From Niallia taxi (GTDB lineage: Bacteria; Bacillota; Bacilli; Bacillales; Cytobacillaceae): DNA of 64,000 bases. Under the pieces are notes generated by a model. That model had not been told where the DNA came from and made no database searches. It saw only the letters and a program-made list of their open reading frames with translations. This document shows, one piece after another, positions 37,372-46,384 of the stretch (position 1 is the stretch's first letter; every line of letters begins with the position of its first letter). Position numbers and translations under genes: made by a program. Location: assembly GCF_032818155.1 (NCBI RefSeq), contig NZ_CP102589.1, positions 142,001 to 206,000 on the forward strand, read 5' to 3'.

Positions 37372-37420
37372 AAAAAAAAGCTCTGTCATGCTGAGATAAT
37401 TTATCCAGCATGATCAGAAG
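37372..37420 (-). terminator. Terminator after the sensor kinase gene
   Basis: CTGATCATGCTG / CAGCATGACAG arms on the minus strand followed by AGC and T8. It separates the two-component genes from htrA. Confidence 0.82.
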
Positions 37421-37426
37421 CAATTA

Positions 37427-38839
37427 TTATTTATGCTCAATAGGAAAATAAATGGTGAATTTCGTTCCAGTTCCTTTTTGGCTGCTTACTTCAATTGTAC
37501 CATGGTGGAATTGGACAAGCTGTTTGACAATGGACAAGCCCAACCCAAACTCCCCGTATGGATTATTTGTTCTTGAAATATCAGCCTTATAGAATCTTTT
37601 CCAAATGTTTTCGATTTCTGCCGGGTCCATTCCAATACCAGTATCTTCTATTTCTATAATCGTGAAGCCATCATCTGCTCTGCCCCTTAGCCAGATTTCA
37701 CCTGCATCAGTAAACTGAATACTGTTTTTTGTTATATTCATGAGGATTTGGATTAACCTGTCATAGTCTGCATAAATGTAAACATTATCGGCAACATCCA
37801 CATTAATAGCCAACTCCTTCTCTATTGCCTGCGTATAGAGCTGCTCCTGAATAATTTCAAGGACTTCGGCAAGCTGAATGGATTCCTTCATGAGCACAAT
37901 CTGATTAGAACGTATCTTATCATAATCGAGATTTTCATTGACAAGTCTGATCAGTCTTTTTGTTTCCTGGCTTACGAGTGTAATCCCCTTCCCTTTTTCC
38001 GCTTCTGGGATCATGTTATTGTTAAGTCCTTCAATGACACCGCTAATGGTTGTTAAAGGTGTCTTCAATTCATGGGAAACATCTGACATGAATTGCCTTC
38101 TTCGGTTTTCTAGTGCATCTATTTCTTCCTTCGAAACACGGAGACGGTCAACCATTGAGTTAAAGTCACTCGCCAATTCGCCGATTTCATCAAAATTAGA
38201 TGAGTGTACCCTAACGCTATAATCTCCAACCGCAACAAGACTTGTCGCTTCTTGAAGCTTCTTAATTCGTCTAACATGAATTCTAGATAATATAACACTG
38301 AGTAACAGCGCCACACCAAATGCAATAAATACAGAATACACAAGGTATTTGTTTATTTCATTGATGAGCTGCTTTGAATCACTTAAAGGGGCGGTAAGCA
38401 ATATTCCACCTGCTACCTCTCCATTAACACTATAAGGAATGGCAACTAATGTAACTTCCTGATTGCCTCGTCTCGTACTGCTTTTAATAACTTTATTGTT
38501 TTCTCCATCCTTAATGGCATTCCATTCTTCATCCGTGATATTAATTCTTTTCCCAACAGATGCAATAACATTTTGCTGTGTGTCAAAAATGCCAAATGTC
38601 ACACCTCTGCTTTTCAGAACATCTGCATAATTCAGCAGTGTGTCCTGAGCAGAAGACTGCATTTGGTTTCCTTGTAAATCTGTGAGAATATTAATGCCAT
38701 AGTCATACAGCTCTTGTCCTTTAATAGTAAGTACTACCTTCTCAACAAAATGAGTCGAGGCAATGCTTACAACTAAAAATGCAACTACAATGACACTAAT
38801 ATGGCTGATCAGCTGCTGGTATAAGTACTTAATTCTCAT
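37427..38839 (-). CDS. Sensor histidine kinase
   Basis: Membrane sensor kinase of 470 residues. Two membrane helices (about 12-34 and 163-185) enclose a 125-residue outer domain; a HAMP domain follows (FDEIGELASDFNSMVDRL), then the HisKA box FMSDVSHELKTPLTT with the phospho-His at about 257, and the ATPase domain with N box NITKNSIQF, DTGIGMD and FGLGLSIVKQL. The outer domain resembles a PAS-like (Cache/sCACHE) sensor (TFGIFDTQQNVIASVGKRIN). It overlaps the regulator gene by 11 nt. The signal is unknown; its closeness to htrA and the foldase gene suggests envelope stress. Confidence 0.92.
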   Translation of the reverse strand: MRIKYLYQQLISHISVIVVAFLVVSIASTHFVEKVVLTIKGQELYDYGINILTDLQGNQMQSSAQDTLLNYADVLKSRGVTFGIFDTQQNVIASVGKRINITDEEWNAIKDGENNKVIKSSTRRGNQEVTLVAIPYSVNGEVAGGILLTAPLSDSKQLINEINKYLVYSVFIAFGVALLLSVILSRIHVRRIKKLQEATSLVAVGDYSVRVHSSNFDEIGELASDFNSMVDRLRVSKEEIDALENRRRQFMSDVSHELKTPLTTISGVIEGLNNNMIPEAEKGKGITLVSQETKRLIRLVNENLDYDKIRSNQIVLMKESIQLAEVLEIIQEQLYTQAIEKELAINVDVADNVYIYADYDRLIQILMNITKNSIQFTDAGEIWLRGRADDGFTIIEIEDTGIGMDPAEIENIWKRFYKADISRTNNPYGEFGLGLSIVKQLVQFHHGTIEVSSQKGTGTKFTIYFPIEHK

Positions 38840-39527
38840 TTATGACCACCGTTTCATCGTATTTATAGCCAACTCCCCATACAGTATGGAAGAATGGCTG
38901 GTTATCACGGCCAATTTTTCTTCTCAATCTTTTGATATGGACATCTACTGTACGATCATCTCCGTAAAATTGAAAGCCCCATACTCGCTCAAGTATTTGA
39001 TCCCTTGAAAAGACTTGTTTCGGATGCTGTGCAAAAAAAGACAAAAGGTCGAATTCCTTTGGAGTAAGATTAGAAATGAGTTTATCTGAGATGAATACTT
39101 CCCGTGTTTCCTTATTAATCTTAATGATACTCGTTTCTATTGCGTCTTCCAAATTATTTTTTTCCTTTGCTTGTCTTCTTACAATCGCCTTCATTCTCGC
39201 AGTCAACGCCAATGGGCTGAAAGGTTTTGTCACGTAATCATCCGCGCCCATTTCTAACCCTAATACTTGGTCGGATTCCGTATCCTTTGCTGTCAGCATG
39301 ATTATTGGCACATTTTTATCTACTTCTCTTATTTTACGGCATACTGTAATCCCATCCATACTCGGCAGCATCCAATCTAAAATAACCATATCATACTCAT
39401 TATCTATAAAATGCTTGTATCCTTCTAAACCATCATGCAGGAATACTCCTTTAAAGTCTTCTTTTCCAAAAAACATTTCTAACATGGAGCAAACACCAAC
39501 ATTATCTTCTATTACTAAAACTTGCAT
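38829..39527 (-). CDS. OmpR-family response regulator
   Basis: Partner of the downstream kinase. Receiver domain with phospho-acceptor Asp51 (VILDWMLPSMDG) and the switch Lys in KPFSP, then a winged-helix DNA-binding domain (LTPKEFDLLSFFAQHPKQVFSRDQI, VDVHIKRLRRKIG, VWGVGYKY). Length 232. It starts the operon and ends inside the kinase gene. Divergent from the acetyltransferase gene. Confidence 0.94.
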   Translation of the reverse strand: MQVLVIEDNVGVCSMLEMFFGKEDFKGVFLHDGLEGYKHFIDNEYDMVILDWMLPSMDGITVCRKIREVDKNVPIIMLTAKDTESDQVLGLEMGADDYVTKPFSPLALTARMKAIVRRQAKEKNNLEDAIETSIIKINKETREVFISDKLISNLTPKEFDLLSFFAQHPKQVFSRDQILERVWGFQFYGDDRTVDVHIKRLRRKIGRDNQPFFHTVWGVGYKYDETVVINEN

Positions 39528-39700
39528 ATTTGCTGCCCTCCGTCACTTGCTTTTTTATTAATTAAACCTGCTTTCCCGTTTTACTGCAACAGTTCTCTGA
39601 CATGTTTAAATGAATGTTAATGTTTAAGAAATAGTTTGTTCATAATTTCAAATTTTTTCACAAGCTGTATACTAGAAATAAACAAACAAGGAGAATCTAT

Positions 39701-40159
39701 ATGCTTAAAAGTTTACAGCAATCAGATAGATCAATTGCAGCTAAAATTCTTACATTACAAAAACAGTCCTACAATGTGGAAGCAGAAATAATCGGTTATT
39801 ACGATCTTCCTCCTTTACAAGAGGATGTACACCATATCCAATCAAGTAAGGAAGTGTTTTTAGGATGGATGGTAAATGGAATTCTGACAGGTGTTTTATC
39901 CTACGAGGAAACAGACAAAAGCATACTCATCTGCAGACTTGTTGTCCATCCAGACTACTTTCGCCAAGGGATTGCTGCTAATATGCTGAGAAGTCTAATA
40001 GTCGATCAAGACAAACCAATTTATGTATGTACCGCAATGAAAAACACACCTGCTGTCAGGCTTTATCAGCAATTCGGGTTCGAAATAACAAACACTTTTA
40101 CCCCTTGTGACGGACTTTATCTTGTTCAGTTAGAGAAAAAAATAAATAAGCCCCTATGA
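39701..40159 (+). CDS. GNAT family N-acetyltransferase
   Basis: Acetyltransferase of the GNAT superfamily. The acetyl-CoA motif is LVVHPDYFRQGIAANMLRSL (about 85-104), followed by the beta-bulge region YVCTAMKNTPAVRLYQQFGFEI. Length 152. AAGGAG lies 8 nt before the ATG. The stop codon lies in the left arm of the terminator. The substrate is unknown. Confidence 0.88.
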   Translation: MLKSLQQSDRSIAAKILTLQKQSYNVEAEIIGYYDLPPLQEDVHHIQSSKEVFLGWMVNGILTGVLSYEETDKSILICRLVVHPDYFRQGIAANMLRSLIVDQDKPIYVCTAMKNTPAVRLYQQFGFEITNTFTPCDGLYLVQLEKKINKPL

Positions 40160-40169
40160 TAGGGGCTTA
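40147..40169. terminator. Bidirectional terminator overlapping the acetyltransferase stop
   Basis: AAGCCCCTA-TGA-TAGGGGCTT. The loop TGA is the stop codon itself. On the minus strand it is followed by ATTTTTTTC and ends the fructokinase transcript; on the plus strand by AACGTTTTT. Confidence 0.85.
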
Positions 40170-40182
40170 ACGTTTTTATTGG

Positions 40183-41067
40183 TTATTTACTTTCCTCATA
40201 AACTCTTTTCGCCAGCAGTAAACCGCCTGTAATACCAGCATTATCACCTAATCCTGGTCTTACAATATAGCTTCCCATTTCTGTTGATACTTGTGGAAAT
40301 TCTAAATAGCCATTTAAAAATTCCTTCAGATACGTGTTAATGTATTCTAAAACCTGTTCTTGGTTCATGACTCCTCCACCGAGGATGATTTTTTTCGGGG
40401 ATAGGATTAATATATATTGCATAAGGGCTTGAGCAATATAATAACCTTCCATTTCCCAAACCTTGTCGTTGTTGCTCAGTTCGGCTGCTTTTGTTCCCCA
40501 TCTTTCTTCAATCGCAGGACCAGCAGCTAGACCTTCAAGGCAATCACCATGATATGGACATCTTCCTTTATAGCTATCTTCTGGGTGTCTTCTTACAAGG
40601 ATATGGCCCATCTCAGGGTGCGTTAACCCTTGCAATAGCTCGCCTTGAATATATGCTCCTGCACCAATACCAGTTCCAACCGTTATATACAGGCAGCTGT
40701 CAAGACCCTTTGCTGCACCAAGAACTGCTTCACCCATAGCCGCTATATTAACGTCTGTATTAAAGCCGATTGGAATGGAAAACTCCTTCTGCACTGATCT
40801 TAATAAAGGGTAATCTCGCCATGCAAGCTTCGGAGTAGTCGTGATGTTTCCATACGTTGGACTATTTTTATCTACGTCAATCGGTCCAAAGGAGCCAATG
40901 CCGATCGCTTCTACTTTATGTTTATTAAAAAAAGCAATTACCTCTGGCATTGTTTCTTCAGGTGTTGTTGTAGCAATGGAAACTCTCTCTTTAATTTCCC
41001 CTGTTTCCGTACCAGCAGCACAAACAAACTTTGTTCCTCCAGCTTCTATTGCACCAAATAATTTCAT
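40183..41067 (-). CDS. scrK: ROK-family fructokinase/glucomannokinase
   Basis: Sugar kinase of the ROK family phosphorylating fructose or mannose. N-terminal phosphate loop LFGAIEAGGTKF, catalytic region GFNTDVNIAAMGE, ATP site GTGIGAGAYI, and the zinc-binding His/Cys3-type cluster GHILVRRHPEDSYKGRCPYHGDCLEG that is typical of this group. Start ATG 41067, after GGGGGAG; length 294. The frame to 41136 precedes the ribosome site. It closely follows the oxidoreductase gene (92 nt), and resembles B. subtilis GmuE/YdhR. Confidence 0.92.
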   Translation of the reverse strand: MKLFGAIEAGGTKFVCAAGTETGEIKERVSIATTTPEETMPEVIAFFNKHKVEAIGIGSFGPIDVDKNSPTYGNITTTPKLAWRDYPLLRSVQKEFSIPIGFNTDVNIAAMGEAVLGAAKGLDSCLYITVGTGIGAGAYIQGELLQGLTHPEMGHILVRRHPEDSYKGRCPYHGDCLEGLAAGPAIEERWGTKAAELSNNDKVWEMEGYYIAQALMQYILILSPKKIILGGGVMNQEQVLEYINTYLKEFLNGYLEFPQVSTEMGSYIVRPGLGDNAGITGGLLLAKRVYEESK

Positions 41068-41158
41068 GCATTTCTCCCCCATTTCATCTCTAATAAGAAC
41101 GCTTTCAATTATTTCTCTTAAAACAGCAAAAGCCATTTTAAGTTTTTCCTAGCAACTG

Positions 41159-42148
41159 TTATTTCTCATCTGCTGGGAACACAATTCCCGTTTGTCTTCT
41201 CACTTCATCCATTATTTCAATTACTGCTACTGATAAATCAAGTGAATTTATGGCAGATTCTGACTTGCCAGCAAGAATAGTATCAATGAATTCCTTTGCC
41301 TCGTAATACATAGTCTCTTCTTTTTGCTGAATAGAAACATCAACTTTTTCCCCATTACGATAAGCTATTTCTATCTTTTGCGGTGTATTCATTTGATCGA
41401 TAAGAATATTGCCATCCTCACCTTGAATTTCTGATGGGATAAGAGAATTTGTTATTTTTGAGTACATCAGCACAATATCCATTTCTGCATAGGACATTAT
41501 GATGCTGCCTTCCCCATCAACGCCGCTGTCCAGCATGTAACTAGATGCTTTAACCGACTCTGGTTTTCCAAACAATGCGACCATTGGATAAATGCAGTAA
41601 ACACCGATATCCATCAATGCACCGTTAGAGAATTCTGGTTTAAATGCATTAAGGATATTTCCTTCCTTGTAAGCATCATATCTTGATGAATACTGGCAAT
41701 AGCTCGCAAAAGCTCGCCTAACTTTCCCTATCTTATGTAAATTTTCTTTTATCACCTTAAAGTTTGGCAGCATCGTTGTTTTTAATGCTTCCATTAACAG
41801 GACATTATTTTCCTTAGCAGCTTTAACCATTGCTTGAGCTTGCTTTACATTGGATGCAAAAGCTTTTTCAGTTAAAACATGTTTTTTGTTGTTTAGAAAT
41901 AGGATGGACTGCTCTGCATGCAGTGAGTTGGGACTAGCAATATAAACTGCGTCAATTTTGTCGCTCTCTGCCATTTCAGTCAAACTTGTGAATATTTGTT
42001 CCGCATTATATTTTTGCGCAAACGCTGCTGCTTTTTCTTCTGATCTTGAATATACAGCAGCCAAGGTAAACTCCTCCACCATGCTTGCTGCTTGTATGAA
42101 TGATTCTGTAATCCAGTTTGTTCCTATAATACCAAATCGAACACTCAT
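41159..42148 (-). CDS. Gfo/Idh/MocA family NAD(P)-dependent oxidoreductase
   Basis: Sugar or cyclitol dehydrogenase-like protein. Rossmann motif RFGIIGTNWITESFI, then DAVYIASPNSLHAEQS and the catalytic-lysine motif HVLTEKAFASN (family EKP, here EKA). C-terminal mixed sheet domain to 329 residues. A sugar substrate is likely since a fructokinase gene follows. GGAGGAAAG precedes the ATG. Confidence 0.88.
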   Translation of the reverse strand: MSVRFGIIGTNWITESFIQAASMVEEFTLAAVYSRSEEKAAAFAQKYNAEQIFTSLTEMAESDKIDAVYIASPNSLHAEQSILFLNNKKHVLTEKAFASNVKQAQAMVKAAKENNVLLMEALKTTMLPNFKVIKENLHKIGKVRRAFASYCQYSSRYDAYKEGNILNAFKPEFSNGALMDIGVYCIYPMVALFGKPESVKASSYMLDSGVDGEGSIIMSYAEMDIVLMYSKITNSLIPSEIQGEDGNILIDQMNTPQKIEIAYRNGEKVDVSIQQKEETMYYEAKEFIDTILAGKSESAINSLDLSVAVIEIMDEVRRQTGIVFPADEK

Positions 42149-42251
42149 GACTTTCCTCCTTGTCCATCTTACAACATACTTTATCTATTATATTTTCTAT
42201 CTAAATTTACGAAAAAGCAACTCTATAGCCGTATTTTCATAAATTGCAAAT

Positions 42252-42290
42252 GAAAAAACCCAATCTGCTTTTTAGCAAATTGGGTTACTT
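42252..42290 (-). terminator. Terminator of yclQ
   Basis: AACCCAATTTGCT / AGCAGATTGGGTT on the minus strand (one mismatch) with T6, 13 nt after the stop. Confidence 0.85.
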
Positions 42291-42302
42291 GTTCATAGCT
42301 TT

Positions 42303-43250
42303 TTATTTTGAAATGCCAGCATCGATTTCTTTTGCCATTTCTTCTGTTGACACTAGACCTCCACCTGACAGGTACCAATAGCTAGGATTCAAGTATATGA
42401 TATGACCTTCTTTAGCAGCATCTGTACCATTAACAAGTTCATTATCTAACACTTTAGCTGCAGATGATTCACCGCCAACAACAGCTCCTCTATCCACTAC
42501 GAATAGATATTCTGGATTTTTATCTGCAATATACTCAAATGAGATACTTTGTCCATGTGTTGATGCTTCAATCTTTTCATCTGCTTGTGCTAAACCGAAT
42601 ACATCATGGATGATTCCAAATCTTGACCCAGATCCATATGCGCTCACACTGCCGTCATTCACTAATACAACTAAAGACTTGCCTTCTACTGCTTTTGCTT
42701 TGTCATTAAGTGCTGTAATTGTTTCATCAATGCTTGCTAATTCTTCCTTCACTGCATCTTCTTTTCCGAAGATTTGTCCAACTAATTCCATGTTTTGCTT
42801 AAATGAATCCATATATTTAGTTGTATCAACACCTACATAAACAGTTGGTGCAATTTCGCTTAAGTCTTCATATGCTGCTGATTGTCTGCCAGAAATAAAG
42901 ATAACATCTGGAGCTAGTTCGCTGATTGCCTCTAAGTCTGGTTCTTTAAGACCACCAACATTTGTATATTTGCTATCTTCATATTTTGATAGATATTCTG
43001 GCAGATTTTCCTGAGGTACACCTGCTACTTCTACACCTAATTTGTCTAATGTATCCAAAATACCCATATCAAAAACAACCACTTTTTTTGGATTTGCTTT
43101 TACTTTAGCTTCTCCAAGCTCATGTTTAACTGTTATTTCTTCTGCTGCTTTTGCTTCGTCAGATGAATTGCTGCTAGTAGATGTATTACCACATGCTGCC
43201 AAAACAGCCATAACTAATGCTAGAAAAAGAATCGTTAATTTTTTCTTCAA
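42303..43250 (-). CDS. yclQ: Petrobactin-type siderophore-binding lipoprotein YclQ
   Basis: Iron-siderophore (petrobactin or catecholate) substrate-binding lipoprotein. Lipobox LAAC with Cys20, then a Ser-rich linker and the class III binding fold: FDMGILDTLDKLGVEVAGVPQ, LISELAPDVIFISGRQS-like segment, ALNDKAKAVEGKSLVVLVNDGSVSAYG, and a GSRFGIIHDVFG site region. Length 315. It is the last gene of yclNOPQ, 270 nt after yclP, more than in a tight operon; the gap is structured and could carry its own promoter. Confidence 0.93.
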   Translation of the reverse strand: MKKKLTILFLALVMAVLAACGNTSTSSNSSDEAKAAEEITVKHELGEAKVKANPKKVVVFDMGILDTLDKLGVEVAGVPQENLPEYLSKYEDSKYTNVGGLKEPDLEAISELAPDVIFISGRQSAAYEDLSEIAPTVYVGVDTTKYMDSFKQNMELVGQIFGKEDAVKEELASIDETITALNDKAKAVEGKSLVVLVNDGSVSAYGSGSRFGIIHDVFGLAQADEKIEASTHGQSISFEYIADKNPEYLFVVDRGAVVGGESSAAKVLDNELVNGTDAAKEGHIIYLNPSYWYLSGGGLVSTEEMAKEIDAGISK

Positions 43251-43520
43251 TTAAGACACCTCTATTTATTATATTTAGATTATTTAAATTAAATTGATTG
43301 CAATGATAAACAGAATATCCTATGATTGAGATATTAGTAATTCATAATGACATTTTCCTAGAATGTCACGAAAGAATTACTATACTAATGGTAGTGTTAT
43401 TATGGATCTTCTGGCGAAGAGACTTAGTGTTAAGTTTTCCATAGAAGCACTGCCTCCTTTCAGCTTTAAATATAACTACCATTAGCCTCGTTTGTTCTTT
43501 GCAGCCAACAATTTACAATT
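43251..43520 (-). other. Structured spacer between yclP and yclQ
   Basis: It contains a nested hairpin at 43336-43381 (AGTAATTC ... TGACATT-TTCCTAG-AATGTCA ... GAATTACT) and a long inverted repeat CTAATGGTAG (43385-43394) / CTACCATTAG (43476-43485). A short ORF with ribosome site lies between the arms. No T-tract follows either hairpin. Confidence 0.55.
43380..43442 (-). CDS. Possible 20-residue leader-type ORF in the yclP-yclQ gap
   Basis: ATG 43442 with AAAGGAGG 10 nt upstream encodes MENLTLSLFARRSIITLPLV and stops at 43382-43380. The peptide has a hydrophobic C-terminus and two Arg. The stop codon falls at the foot of the downstream hairpin. It may be a leader peptide, or may be a chance short frame; only the ribosome site supports it. 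Confidence 0.35.
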   Translation of the reverse strand: MENLTLSLFARRSIITLPLV

Positions 43521-44279
43521 TTAAGCAAAATAGACACAGATTTTATGATTATTAATTTCCTCTATCTGCATGTCCATCTCATAAATATCCTTTAAGACAG
43601 CTTCATTAATAATGCTGTCTGCAGGTCCATCATTAACAAGTTTGCCATTCTTTAATGCCACGATATTGTCAGAATAGACAGAGGCAAAATTTATATCATG
43701 AATAACAATAACCACTGTTTTGCCAAGCTCATTAACAAGCCTTCTGAGAACCTTCATGATTTGCACTGAATGCTTCATATCCAGGTTATTCAGCGGTTCA
43801 TCAAGCAAGATATATTCAGTATCTTGAGCAATAACCATTGCAATGTATGCTCTTTGCTTTTGGCCGCCGCTCAATTGATCTAAATATTTATGCTGTATCT
43901 CATCAAGCTCCATATAAGAAATTGCTTCTGCAACAGCAGCTTTATCCTCTTTCGTCAGTCTTCCTTGAGAATATGGAAACCTCCCGAAGTTAACTAGCTC
44001 CTTTACAGTTAACCGAATATTTATGTGGTTGCTCTGCTTGAGAATGGATATTTTTTTTGCTAGCACATTGCTTTTTGTCGTAAAAACACTTTGCCCATCA
44101 ATTAAGACATCACCGCTGTCACCTTTAATCAGCCTGCTGATAATTGATAACAATGTACTTTTCCCTGCACCGTTCGGACCGATAAAGGAAGTGATTTTTC
44201 CTTTTTCAATGGAAAGAGATACATTTTCAAGGACGCTTTTTCCATTGTATTGTTTACTGACATTCTTGACCTCTACCAT
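43521..44279 (-). CDS. yclP: Siderophore ABC transporter ATPase YclP
   Basis: ATPase of the petrobactin importer, FepC/FhuC type. Walker A GPNGAGKST, LSGGQKQR-type signature (QLSGGQKQRAYIA), Walker B YILLDEPLNNLDMKH, H-loop VIVIHDINFA. Length 252, and overlaps the yclO end by 7 nt. Confidence 0.95.
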   Translation of the reverse strand: MVEVKNVSKQYNGKSVLENVSLSIEKGKITSFIGPNGAGKSTLLSIISRLIKGDSGDVLIDGQSVFTTKSNVLAKKISILKQSNHINIRLTVKELVNFGRFPYSQGRLTKEDKAAVAEAISYMELDEIQHKYLDQLSGGQKQRAYIAMVIAQDTEYILLDEPLNNLDMKHSVQIMKVLRRLVNELGKTVVIVIHDINFASVYSDNIVALKNGKLVNDGPADSIINEAVLKDIYEMDMQIEEINNHKICVYFA

Positions 44280-45229
44280 GCTCTTCTCTCCTTTAACAAT
44301 AAATAGATGAAATAAACGCCGCCGACAAAGTTGATGATGACACTGATTGTTGTGGAGAATGTAAATACTCTTTCTACAATAAGCAAACCGCCGACGAGGG
44401 CTATAATGCTTAGCAGAATAGAACCTGCAATAAGCTGGCTATGTTTGTATGTTTTCAGAAACTCCCTTGCCAGGTTTACAACCAGCAACCCTAGAAAGGT
44501 AATTGGTCCGACAAGTGCAGTCGAAACACTGACCAAAATTGCCACGACAACAAGCATATTCCTAACAACACGATCATAATCTATCCCCAAATTGATCGCT
44601 TGCTCTTTTCCAAGTGACATTACATCGAAAAATTTACTATACCGCGACACATATAAAGCAACAGCTGCAATAATTACAATGCAAATAGTCAATATATCTG
44701 TATTTACGCTATTGAAGCTTGCAAACATTTTATCTTGGACAATCAGAAACTCATTCGGATCTATCAGCATCTGCATAAAGGATGACAGACTTGAGAAGAA
44801 GCTGCCAAGAATGATTCCAATAAGCAGAAGCAGCAGGATATTTTGACTTCCTTTCCTGAAAAACAAGTAGTACAGAGCAACTGAGAAAATAATCATCAAC
44901 CCAACTGATAATAGAAAGTTGACATTACTATTCAGCATCGTTAAGCTTTGTGAGCCGAAAAAGAAAACCACAAATGTTTGGATAAATAAGTACAAAGAAT
45001 CCAGTCCAAGAATGCTTGGAGTTAAGATTCGGTTATTTGTAATGGTTTGAAAAACCATTGATGAAAATGCAATACATCCGCCTGTCAAGCATATTGCTAA
45101 TACTTTGGTTGCTCTCCTTGGCATCACATATTCCCAGTTCACACTACTAACCTTTATTAGCATGAATACTGCAATAAGCAGTACAGCTATTATGGAAAGA
45201 ATTAAAAGTTTAGTCTTAGGCTGATTCAT
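44273..45229 (-). CDS. yclO: Siderophore ABC permease YclO
   Basis: FecCD-family permease of 318 residues with about nine or ten membrane segments. TPSILGLDSLYLFIQT matches the first cytoplasmic loop and VGPITFLGLLVVNLAREF the ATPase coupling loop. Overlaps yclN by 14 nt and yclP by 7 nt. Confidence 0.94.
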   Translation of the reverse strand: MNQPKTKLLILSIIAVLLIAVFMLIKVSSVNWEYVMPRRATKVLAICLTGGCIAFSSMVFQTITNNRILTPSILGLDSLYLFIQTFVVFFFGSQSLTMLNSNVNFLLSVGLMIIFSVALYYLFFRKGSQNILLLLLIGIILGSFFSSLSSFMQMLIDPNEFLIVQDKMFASFNSVNTDILTICIVIIAAVALYVSRYSKFFDVMSLGKEQAINLGIDYDRVVRNMLVVVAILVSVSTALVGPITFLGLLVVNLAREFLKTYKHSQLIAGSILLSIIALVGGLLIVERVFTFSTTISVIINFVGGVYFIYLLLKERRAW

Positions 45230-46172
45230 ACGTTTTTCTCCTTACCAATAAATAAAGGAAGATAGCACTTCCGATAACCCCAACCATCACACCTATCGAG
45301 ATTTCATATGGATAAATGATAACCCGTCCAAGTATGTCGCATATAAGAACGAAATTTGCTCCTAATAATGCTGTATGTGTTAAGCTATTCTTCAAGTTAT
45401 CGCCCTTGTAAAGGGAAACTATATTAGGAATGATGAGACCTAAGAATGGAATCATGCCGACTGTAAGCAAAACAACTGATGATACAAGCGCCACAATGAC
45501 AAGTCCGATATTAACAACTCTCTTATGGTTTAGACCTAAATTCTTTGAGAATTCCTCACCCATTCCAGCAATTGTGAATTTATTTGCATATAGGTATGCG
45601 ACAATGACTACTGGAATACTTATGTAAAGTAACTCGTATCTTCCTTCCATAATCAGTGAGAAATCACCTTGGAGCCATGATGACATGTTTTGCACAAGAT
45701 CATGCTTCATAGAAAAGAATGTTGTAATCGAGCTAATTATGTTTCCAAGCATTAAACCAACAAGTGGAATAAATATAGCATCCTTGAATTTTATCCGATT
45801 TAATATTTGCATGAACAAGAATGTACCAAGCAATGCAAAAACGAAGGCAACAAGCATCTTAACAATTGGGGTTGCAGTAGTGAACATCATTAGCGCAATA
45901 AGGATGCCAAATCTTGCCCAGTCCATTGTCCCTGCAGTCGTTGGGGACACGAATTTATTTCTAGTGATTTGTTGCATAATTAGTCCGCAAATGCTTAAGC
46001 TTATACCTGCAATAATAATACTTATTAGACGAGGAAATCTGCTGATTAATAAAATTTCTTTCTGATCCTCTGTTAATTGAAATATACTTAGAGGATTAAT
46101 ATCAATTACTCCTATAAACAAGGAGGCAATCGATAACAGTACTAACATGATGCTTAAATATCTTATCTTCAT
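45216..46172 (-). CDS. yclN: Siderophore ABC permease YclN
   Basis: FecCD-family permease, partner of YclO. It begins MKIRYLSIMLVLLSIASLFIG and contains LPRL-like SRFPRLISIIIAGISLSICG, FVSPTTAGTMDWARFGIL and GMIPFLGLIIPNIVSLYKGDNL, all closely matching B. subtilis YclN. First gene of the operon. A Fur box (46248-46262) lies about 75 nt upstream, so iron should repress it. The nearest AGGAGG is about 30 nt before the ATG, which is an unusually long spacing. Confidence 0.94.
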   Translation of the reverse strand: MKIRYLSIMLVLLSIASLFIGVIDINPLSIFQLTEDQKEILLISRFPRLISIIIAGISLSICGLIMQQITRNKFVSPTTAGTMDWARFGILIALMMFTTATPIVKMLVAFVFALLGTFLFMQILNRIKFKDAIFIPLVGLMLGNIISSITTFFSMKHDLVQNMSSWLQGDFSLIMEGRYELLYISIPVVIVAYLYANKFTIAGMGEEFSKNLGLNHKRVVNIGLVIVALVSSVVLLTVGMIPFLGLIIPNIVSLYKGDNLKNSLTHTALLGANFVLICDILGRVIIYPYEISIGVMVGVIGSAIFLYLLVRRKTYESA

Positions 46173-46247
46173 TGATGGTAGATTGAGTCAAGAGCCTCTT
46201 TCTATTCCCCTCCTTAGACACTGATTGTAGTTTAATAAATTCTCAAC

Positions 46248-46262
46248 TGATTTTCATTATCA
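46248..46262 (-). promoter_or_regulatory. Predicted Fur box of the yclNOPQ operon
   Basis: Minus-strand TGATAATGAAAATCA agrees with the 7-1-7 Fur consensus TGATAATNATTATCA at 12 of 14 specified positions. It overlaps a possible -10 region upstream of yclN. Confidence 0.7.
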
Positions 46263-46384
46263 CTTAGATTTATAAATTGATTTTAACACTTTTTTTATTA
46301 ACGTCAATGGGATTTATAGAACAAAATCCCAATTTTTTATAGATTTCCTCCGAATTAGTTCCATTGAACTAGCATAAAAACAAC

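Noticed and set aside
43286..43310. Fur box directly upstream of yclQ
   Set aside because: TGATTGCAATGATAA matches the consensus at only about 9 of 14 positions; the operon already has a better site before yclN.
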